DNA of 64,000 bases from Schistosoma mansoni (taxonomy: Eukaryota; Platyhelminthes; Trematoda; Strigeidida; Schistosomatidae). This document shows, piece after piece, positions 57,268-64,000 of this stretch. Position numbers and translations under genes: made by a program. The notes below the pieces were generated by a model. That model was not told where the DNA came from. It searched no databases and saw only the letters and a program-made list of their open reading frames with translations. Every line of letters starts with the position of its first letter. Position 1 is the stretch's first letter. The stretch is from contig NC_031501.1 in the NCBI RefSeq assembly GCF_000237925.1, positions 2,616,505 to 2,680,504 of the forward strand, given 5' to 3'.

Positions 57268-57562
57268 TCGAAGATGGTTGGTGACTAACAGTGAAATCCA
57301 GGATGCGCGTTTCGTTCTATTTGGGACTGGTCAGTTGGATGTACCTGCATCTCAGAGTTGATGTTCACTCTGGGACTTGAGCCCAGTATCGTTCGCTTCA
57401 AACGTCATCGCATTATCTATGTGTGACGAAACGCGCGTCTTGGATTACACTGCTAGTCACCATCCATCTTTGTTTATAAAGCTTGTGACTTAAGGCAATA
57501 TCGAGGCAATCCTCACAGTATATACATATGCCAATAAGAGACTGATCGATCGCAGTCCCTCT
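57268..57562. repeat. SM-alpha-like inverted pair
   Basis: 57268-57422 is a minus unit (hammerhead and head). At TATGTGTGACGAAACGCGC it becomes a plus hammerhead end with the 3' segment and the tail into the next 5' segment (57423-57562). Confidence 0.78.
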
Positions 57563-57691
57563 GCGATCATTCTTTTCTTATATGGTTTTTGAATAGATGA
57601 ATACATAGTAATCTAAACCGTTTTCAGTAATCATTTAAACATTATACATGTTAGTTAGTGATCATCTAAAATGTAAATATAGTCATCAATA

Positions 57692-57945
57692 CTAGAAGGC
57701 AGGCTCATTCAACTGACGAGTGACAAATGGGACGAAACGAGTGTTAGACAATAATTGGTAACCTCGAAGGATTAGATGGCTGTTTCGTCCTAGTATGGGG
57801 CTCTTCAGCAATACCCATCCATAATCCCACATACGGCAATCGAACCCATATTCTTCGTTTGAGCGCCTGGACACTTAATATTCAGGCCGCTGAACTGGGA
57901 TCCAATGATGTGAAAGTCTAACTTTAATCAGTGAATTCATTAGCT
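57692..57945. repeat. SM-alpha fragment fused to SINE-B
   Basis: 57692-57765 is a plus hammerhead piece (CTGACGAGTG ... GACGAAACG). 57766-57945 is a minus SINE-B with hammerhead, head and the start of the extension, decayed. Confidence 0.6.
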
Positions 57946-58442
57946 AAATAGTATTGTATTTACCGTATGGCCTGAAAGTTCTAGTTTCAATGAAAAATAT
58001 GACTTAGTTGATGAAGTATCATGAGAAATTAAAGTGAAACAACTGTTCAGCACTTGGTAATTTTCAACAAGGCCGTTTCATCTTCTCTTAACTTATGATG
58101 TAATCTATACTTACATTTATTATCTTTAATAAAAGTAAGTGTTATGTATTTAGATTTTGTGATTGATTCGCTTAATGTGATCAGCCAAGAATAAACTACC
58201 TTCACCTTTCAGGCCAATCATCGTCTATTTAACTAAAGGATGGGTGACCTTGAGCAATGACCTGAAACCTAGACACTGATTAGTTACTTACTACACTTTT
58301 TATTACTAATGGTAAAATATCATTACCCATGAATTAGAGAAATACACAGTAAAACTAGATATGTCAATTCTTCGTAAACTAATTGGAAAAGTTTCATCAT
58401 TCCAAATATGTGCTTCAATCTAACAGAGAATATTTTCATAGG
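57946..58442. other. Nothing recognised
   Basis: AT-rich; a short SINE-B-like trace near 58040-58085 only. Confidence 0.3.
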
Positions 58443-58925
58443 TCACTTACTTAACTACACCTGTTATTCCCTCATAGAATATTGGTTGACAACTATAATT
58501 CGTAAACGAATTCTGTATTGGGCTCCTTTTTCTATTTGTTGAAAAATATTATTCATTCAATTGATGTCTGCTGCCAATTCCTGCCCAATGTGTTGTTTGA
58601 TCTTCCTCTTTTCCGTTTCCCTTAAGGATTTCAAATTGGAACTTGCCTTGTAATGCGGTCTGATTGTTTCTTCAGTGTGTGTTCTATACGCATCAAGCGT
58701 TTTTTTCCTAATTCTTTATTCAAATGGTAGCTGGTTTATTCTCCGTCTCAGTAGGTTGTTGCTGATGATCTCTGAACAATGGACCTTGAGTATTGAGTGT
58801 AAATACTTGTAGGTTTTTGGTAATGGATATGGTAGTTTTGGAAGTTTCAGCTTTGCATAAGAGAACTGTCTTGACGTTCGTATTGAAGATTGTGACTATC
58901 GTTTTGTCTGCATCAGATCCCTTTT
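58443..58925 (-). mobile_element. RTE/SR2 3' end, decayed
   Basis: Minus strand, starting at CACTTACTTAACTACACC. The coding part is only recognisable in pieces (GTATTGAAGATTGTGAC at its far end). Confidence 0.65.
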
Positions 58926-59139
58926 TCGAGGATTGCTAAACACATATATTAATGCTTATAACATTGATTATATATTTCATTAAGATAATGAATGTTTACT
59001 CATTTGAAACGGTTCAGTAATTTCATAATATAAACATTAAAATTTATTCCCAACTATTATACATCAAGTTCTTTCGTAATTTATAAAATCTATGGAATCT
59101 GATAATAAATCAAATGGTTTTGCAAAAGAATATATGGTT

Positions 59140-59760
59140 GTTAAATGATTGGAAGCTCTAGAAAAGGTGGACGTTTTCATGTACCTGAGTGGCATCATCA
59201 ATGAACAAGGGGGATACGATGCAGACGACAATCCCAATCTTGAAGAACAGAAAAAACTCAAAACAACTGTCAAGAAACATCAATGTCACAATTCTCTAAA
59301 TGAATGTCATAACAGGTCTATTGTAAAAACTTGAAACTTTGAGAACTACTACAATCATCATCAAGTACTTTCAAGTATTTATAAACAGATGTCTACGTAA
59401 GATACTCAATGTCTGTTGTTCGGATACCATCAGCAACAACGTACTGCGACAGCGAACAATCCAACTTACATCTGAAGATGGAATTAATAAAAGACGTTGA
59501 AAGTGGATAGAACACACATTTAGGAGATCACCAAACTGCATCACGAAGCAAACGCTAACTTGGAATTCCGAAGGGAAACAGAAATGTGGAAGACTGATGA
59601 ACACTCTGTATCGGAAATGGGAAGCAGACATGAATATGATGAATAGTAACTGGAAACAACTGTAAATGACTGTTCAGGATAGAGTTATGTGGAGAATGCT
59701 GGTTGTCATCCTATGCTCCTCCATGAGGGTTAACAGAAGTAAGTAAATAAATTGTATACA
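59140..59760 (+). mobile_element. RTE/SR2 3' end, plus copy
   Basis: Plus strand: EALEKVDVFMYLSGIINEQG, then lower-similarity coding sequence to CTCCATGAGGGTTAACAGAAG and an AAGT tail. With 58443 it forms a tail-out inverted pair 215 bases apart. Confidence 0.78.
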
Positions 59761-59790
59761 GTTAAGTAAATAAGTAAGTAAGTAAATGAT
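59761..59790 (+). repeat. (TAAG)n LINE tail
   Basis: AAGTAAATAAGTAAGTAAGT; the 3' tail of the RTE copy before it. Confidence 0.8.
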
Positions 59791-59899
59791 TGATACATCT
59801 TAATAGCTTCAACACTTTAAAAGTCGGATTACATGAATTTCAATACTTTGAGTCACTATAAATAGTAAATATGTCCTTGATAGATATGGTATCAACAAG

Positions 59900-60147
59900 A
59901 ACACATGAGGGGACAATCAATTGTGTTCTAATACGAAATTACCGAGTTTTTTCATCAAATGTGAAGAATATTCGTTCAATACTTTATTTTTAAATCCTCC
60001 ATTAGTTGTCTCAAACTCCATTACAATTATTCTCTCTTCTTATTGTCTTCAATTCAATCATCTCAATCTTTTGTTGCTAAATTTTCCACTTTCGATTGAA
60101 GTTACATACTACTTATGTCTATCGATATGAGTAGCATACACCACAGA
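59900..60147 (-). mobile_element. Solo LTR, family C
   Basis: LTR fossil: GGGGACAATCAATTGTGTTC to GCATACACCACAG, aligned with 31091-31372 but diverged. Confidence 0.65.
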
Positions 60148-60379
60148 CATTGAATAATGTCAAAGAGGATTGTATAACGTAATATTATTATTCTTTACAT
60201 ATAATTATTTGAAATTTTAATCCAATTTTTTAGATGCATATATGGTGAATTCAAATCCTTATATGATTATTAATGTTCAATGTTAAACAGTCTCATACAA
60301 ATACAAAAAGCATATTGAAAATTCCCTTAAAAAACAAACCAAGGTGACATTTAAAAATTACCAAACTACATTGAAATTT

Positions 60380-61054
60380 CATAGTCTACATCATGAACTC
60401 ATATTAACTAGACACCCTTTAGAAACCATAAAGCATTATAGGTATCATTACCAAGTTTTGATTTGATAATTTTGAATAAATTGAGCATTGGGTAGATTGT
60501 TATAAAGTCTACTGCTATTTGAGGTGCTATTACAGAATTTGGGACCCAATGATAGGGCCTGCAATTGGATTGTCGAAAGTTCAATAAAAGAATGATTAAA
60601 TACATAGTTTTCGGGATGTTCTGAAAACTTCTTAATCACGTCTACATGTTGCAATATTTCTAAATGTTTACGTCTAGCTTTTTGTGACTGTTTTTCAGTA
60701 ACACCAGTAACATAATCCTCAAATTGTTTACGTTCATCTACCGACAATTCAAACAATGCGTGACTTCTTAGAGATATATTGCGATCTAGTTCAACTATTC
60801 GAGATTTAATAGCATCGATACAATTGAGTGCATGACGTTTGAGAGTTTTTGCATTGGGATGAATGTGATTTCGTCTTAGTGTCTTCCAGAAGAGTTTAGG
60901 ATAATCATTACTTTCGATACAGCTTTCGAGAAAATTGATCTCATATTTCACTCGCGCAAGCTTGACGGTGTAACGTAAGAACCCATTGAGTTCTTTCATC
61001 GTCATATGGTCCTTGCATTTCTTCAATTGGAATATAATTCCCATTTAAACATTA
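60380..61054 (-). mobile_element. Penelope-like element, N-terminal coding part
   Basis: Minus strand reads GIIFQLKKCKDHMTMKELNG through IQLQALSLGPKFCNS to LYNNLPNAQFIQNYQI. The LGPKFC motif just before the reverse transcriptase is a Penelope hallmark. The reverse transcriptase itself is absent, so this is a 3'-truncated or inverted 5' fragment. The open frame of 198 codons is intact as far as it goes. Confidence 0.8.
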
Positions 61055-61221
61055 AAATTAAAAACACGAAGTTCAGCGAAGGGATCTCTTTTCAACGAAT
61101 TTATTATCAAGCTGTACAATCGTATATATATATATGAAAATGTTTTGTTAAAGTACTAATTCCGTGAGGAAATGTGAACACTAATAACTAAGATTATAAT
61201 ACTAGATTACGTAATACGAAT
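61055..61221. repeat. Penelope inverted arm, left
   Basis: The reverse complement of 62101-62282, with a (TA)n run in the middle. It separates the minus N-terminal part from the plus endonuclease part. Confidence 0.85.
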
Positions 61222-62100
61222 AATAAATAGAAAGAGAAATTTGATTCATTCTTTATGCTATCGTATACATCGGATATGTAGTACAGAATGCATCAACGAA
61301 GAACTAGCGTTCCTCAAGAAAACCCTGTTGAAAAATGGCTACCCAGACCGGTTCATAGAGAAGAATATGAACAGAAGTAGCGTCGATAGGAATCCTAGTT
61401 ATTCAGTCCCAAAGAAAAGCCTTTATATAAGTCTGGAATTTAAAGGTGATCGAACATCAGACATAATTAAAAATCGTTTAACAACAACGATTAAAAGGAC
61501 ATTTAACGCTGCTAAACTACGAATAACCTTCACTAGTAAGAACTTATTCTCTGTATCCATAAAAGATAAGCTCCCGCGTTTGGTCGCCTCTATGTGCATC
61601 TACCAGTTCACCTGCTCTTGTGGAGCAAGGTACATCGGCCGTAGCCAACGCTCGCTTTCAACTCGGATACGAGAACATATACCAGTTTGGTTCTACAATG
61701 GTGAAAGGAAAGCAGTTAGAAGTTCTATACTTGAACACTTAATCGACTGTAATCATTCGACGAATCCACAGTCTGATTTTAAGGTTGTTTATATGATTCG
61801 TTCAAATCTACCAAGATTTCTTCGTATCAAACTCTTAAAAATAGCCGAAGCTCTTACCATCCACGAGCTCAAACCAGAACTATGCGTACAAAAGAAGTAC
61901 GTCTTATCGTTATCGTCACCGTGGCCTTAATTAATATTATTATTATTATTCTATTATTACCATCATTATTATTATTGCATTCCCCTTTACTTATGTTTTA
62001 TATTCTCATTATTTCATTCATGAATACTCATCATATCATCTTATTTATTTTACACCTCTATGACCTTTAATTATTGTAACCAAAACATTATATTCACTAA
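61222..62100 (+). mobile_element. Penelope-like element, GIY-YIG endonuclease end
   Basis: Plus strand. Starts abruptly at the reverse transcriptase C terminus (NLIHSLCYRIHRICSTECIN, KNGYPDRFIE). Then the GIY-YIG domain: MCIYQFTCSCGARYIGRSQ, RSLSTRIREHI and SILEHLIDCNH supply the Y, YIG, R, EH and E-H positions. The coding stretch 61241-61930 is uninterrupted. An (ATT)n-rich 3' part follows. 5'-truncated copy; it resembles the Penelope-like elements known in schistosomes. Confidence 0.88.
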
Positions 62101-62282
62101 ATCTATTTTTGTTATTCATATTACGTAATCCAGTATTATAATCTTGGTTATTCATGTTCACATTTCCTCACGGAATTAGTACTTTAATAAAACATTTTCA
62201 TATATATATATACGATTGTACAGCTTGATAATAAATTCGTTGAAAAGAGATCCCTTCGCTGAACTTCGTGTTTTTAATTTTA
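62101..62282. repeat. Penelope inverted arm, right
   Basis: Partner of 61055-61221; identical over most of its length. In the plus copy it is the 3' end; in the minus copy the same sequence precedes the N-terminal frame, as expected of a Penelope terminal repeat. Confidence 0.85.
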
Positions 62283-62285
62283 AAG

Positions 62286-62612
62286 TTTCTGTCAGATAAA
62301 TTACGAATGATTCTTAGATCATTCGGATTAGATTTTATTGCTACCGTTTTCTTATTTTTCTTCCTTTCTTTAATCTTTTCAATTTTTTTTCTTTTTAATT
62401 TGCCTGCGTTTTGATGAATCTAAGTAATGACGTTCTCTTTCTATAAATAGGTTAGAAATCACAGCTTGTAAATCTGTAGGAATTAAAAGTTTCAGTAGAT
62501 CATCTAGGTTTTTGATTCGTTCCCGATATTTTTTAAGTAAATAAGTACATTTGTGAATACGTGCTCATAAAAATATTCGAGATGACCGTTGAGAAGTCTG
62601 GATAGATCTCCA
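62286..62612 (-). mobile_element. Penelope-like element, N-terminal piece
   Basis: Minus strand reads KKYRERIKNLDDLLKLLIPT, DLQAVISNLFIERERHYLDS and SKRRQIKKKK, then further on IIRNLSDRNF after a frame change. 62500-62612 is the reverse complement of 63890-64000. Confidence 0.75.
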
Positions 62613-62649
62613 GTAGCAGTTCACGCCATTTTCAACAATCATCAAATTG

Positions 62650-62897
62650 GTAAGCAGAGATGGATAGTGGCTAGCAGTGGAATCCAGGACGCGCGTTTCA
62701 TCCTATTTGGGACTCGTCAGCTGGATGTACCTGCATCTCAGAGTTGATGTTCACTCTGGGACTCGAACCCAGTACCCTCGCTTCAAACTCCATCGCGTTA
62801 TCCACTCGGCCACTGAGTCCTGATAGCCACTTGCTTGTGCGATGGGGTGAAGTTTGAATTCACTTAGTATTGTTTGTTTGGATCTTCCCACCGATCG
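62650..62897 (-). repeat. SM-alpha-like SINE, nearly full, next to the gap
   Basis: Minus orientation: 3' segment, hammerhead (CTGACGA, GAAACGCGCGTCCTGG), head (GGGTTCGAGTCCC), and 5' segment to CGATCG at the N run. Very similar to 28530-28812. Confidence 0.88.
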
Positions 62898-63097
62898 NNN
62901 NNNNNNNNNNNNNNNNNNNNNNNNNNNNNNNNNNNNNNNNNNNNNNNNNNNNNNNNNNNNNNNNNNNNNNNNNNNNNNNNNNNNNNNNNNNNNNNNNNNN
63001 NNNNNNNNNNNNNNNNNNNNNNNNNNNNNNNNNNNNNNNNNNNNNNNNNNNNNNNNNNNNNNNNNNNNNNNNNNNNNNNNNNNNNNNNNNNNNNNNN
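62898..63097. other. Assembly gap, 200 N
   Basis: Exactly 200 undetermined bases. It lies between a minus and a plus copy of the same SINE, so a palindrome probably defeated the assembly; the true length is unknown. Confidence 0.98.
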
Positions 63098-63167
63098 TAA
63101 GCAGAGACTGACCAGTTGCAGTCCTAAACACATCGATGGGAAGATCCAAACAAACAATACTAAGTGA
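63098..63167 (+). repeat. SM-alpha-like SINE 5' segment
   Basis: GAGACTGACCAGTTGCAG to CAAACAATACTAAGTG; the plus counterpart of the SINE before the gap. Confidence 0.85.
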
Positions 63168-63585
63168 AATCATCAAATTGACTTCAAAAATATCAAAATA
63201 CTACAAAAAGGTTTTTCCAATCACAAAGAAAGAAGAGTAGCTGAAGCTTTCCATATAATGCTTAATCCCATAGCTCTCAATAGAAAGGAAGGCCTTACTA
63301 TACACCCTACCTGGACCATCTATCCTAGTCACTTAGTCTGATATTATTTACAATTTCACACCATTACATTACAAATTAAACTCTATCCTTTTTCATTATA
63401 AAGGTCACACATTTTGTCATTATTAACAGTGCATACATACACACAAAATTACTTACAAGTCGCTTATGAATCACCTTGACCGAAATGAAATGACGTGACA
63501 GTGATTTATTCAGACCTGTTTTTGATTGATCACCTAATATTCTTTGATTGTTCCGTTGTACTATTTAAACTTAGATTAATGTTAA
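63168..63585. other. Nothing recognised
   Basis: Short open pieces near 63180-63330 (KRRVAEAFHIMLNPIALNRK) could be old Penelope sequence; nothing firm. Confidence 0.35.
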
Positions 63586-63589
63586 TTTG

Positions 63590-64000
63590 GTTATTTATTC
63601 TCTGAAGAAGTGGCTTACACTGAGTCACGAAACGTCAGAAAATCTAATTTTTCTACTCATTGGGATATTACAAATATATAATATTTATTTATAACAATCT
63701 ACCCAATGCTCAATTTATTCAAAATTATCAAATCAATACTTGGTAATGATACCTACAAACTCATTAATAACCGGATTAAATTATCCAAGTGTAAATGCAA
63801 TTGGTACAATCACAGAATCTTTAATAAACGATGTTTACATGACAACATTATTCCGAAATCTCTTTTTGTAAAACCTCTAGAACGTTCCTAGAGATCTATC
63901 CAGACTTCTCAACGGTCATCTCGAATATTTTTATGAGCACGTATTCACAAATGTACTTATTTACTTAAAAAATATCGGGAACGAATCAAAAACCTAGATG
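63590..64000 (+). mobile_element. Penelope-like element, 5' end, runs off the window
   Basis: Plus strand: a hammerhead-like block, a leader, then coding from about 63706 (LNLFKIIKSILGNDTYK, RCLHDNIIPKSLFVKPLERS). The last 110 bases match 62500-62612 in reverse and encode the YRERIKN region. Confidence 0.75.
63596..63645 (+). ncRNA. Hammerhead-like motif of a Penelope element
   Basis: TTCT, CTGAAGA (63602-63608), stem II GTGGC/GTCAC (63610-63614 with 63624-63628), GAAA (63629-63632), CGTC, then AGAA pairing with TTCT. An extra A after the core and a two-pair stem III make it non-canonical. Hammerheads are known in the terminal repeats of Penelope-like elements. Confidence 0.55.

Noticed and set aside
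1-64000. CRISPR arrays, bacterial operons, rRNA genes
   Set aside because: No regularly spaced direct repeats and no bacterial-type gene layout; the window is animal DNA.

Overview
Origin. The window is AT-rich animal DNA from a blood fluke, very probably Schistosoma; I cannot name the species. The evidence is the repeat set: SM-alpha-like SINEs with a tRNA-like head and a hammerhead ribozyme, RTE-clade LINEs of the SR2 type with (TAAG)n tails, a Merlin DNA transposon, Penelope-like elements with a GIY-YIG domain, and a Gypsy element with the CHCC Gag motif of the CsRn1 group. A 200-base N gap lies at 62898-63097.

Host genes. The main gene is the orthologue of CFAP69 (cilia and flagella associated protein 69). 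It lies on the minus strand and is split into at least 16 exons between 43488 and the stop codon at 7950-7952. All the exon phases agree and the translation follows human CFAP69 from its N-terminal third to its end; the first ~85 residues were not found. A second minus-strand gene lies upstream (last exon 44642-44419, further exons to about 47300 and perhaps 48391-51500). It is unresolved but shows weak similarity to the MCM-domain protein MCMDC2.

Layout. 1-1170: a ~500-bp repeat split by a solo LTR. 1175-6875: a young-looking Gypsy/CsRn1-type element, minus strand. 6887-43500: CFAP69, with introns full of SINEs, LINE ends, solo LTRs, a Merlin element (19745-20304) and a miniature LTR element with a GC-rich core (31091-32076). 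43900-53300: the second gene and one Gypsy fossil (48410-50365), with almost no SINEs. 53300-60150: solo LTRs, RTE ends, SINEs. 60300-64000: Penelope-like fragments in inverted arrangement around a palindromic SINE pair and the N gap.

Main pattern. At least three tRNA-headed element families here carry a hammerhead ribozyme core with a three-base-pair loopless stem III: an SM-alpha-like family, a very abundant second family (called SINE-B here) and a rarer third. A fourth candidate hammerhead lies at the 5' end of a Penelope-like copy. Many SINE copies are joined head-to-head as inverted pairs. Exon boundaries and repeat ends are read by eye; allow a base or two at splice sites and about 10-20 bases at degenerate repeat ends.
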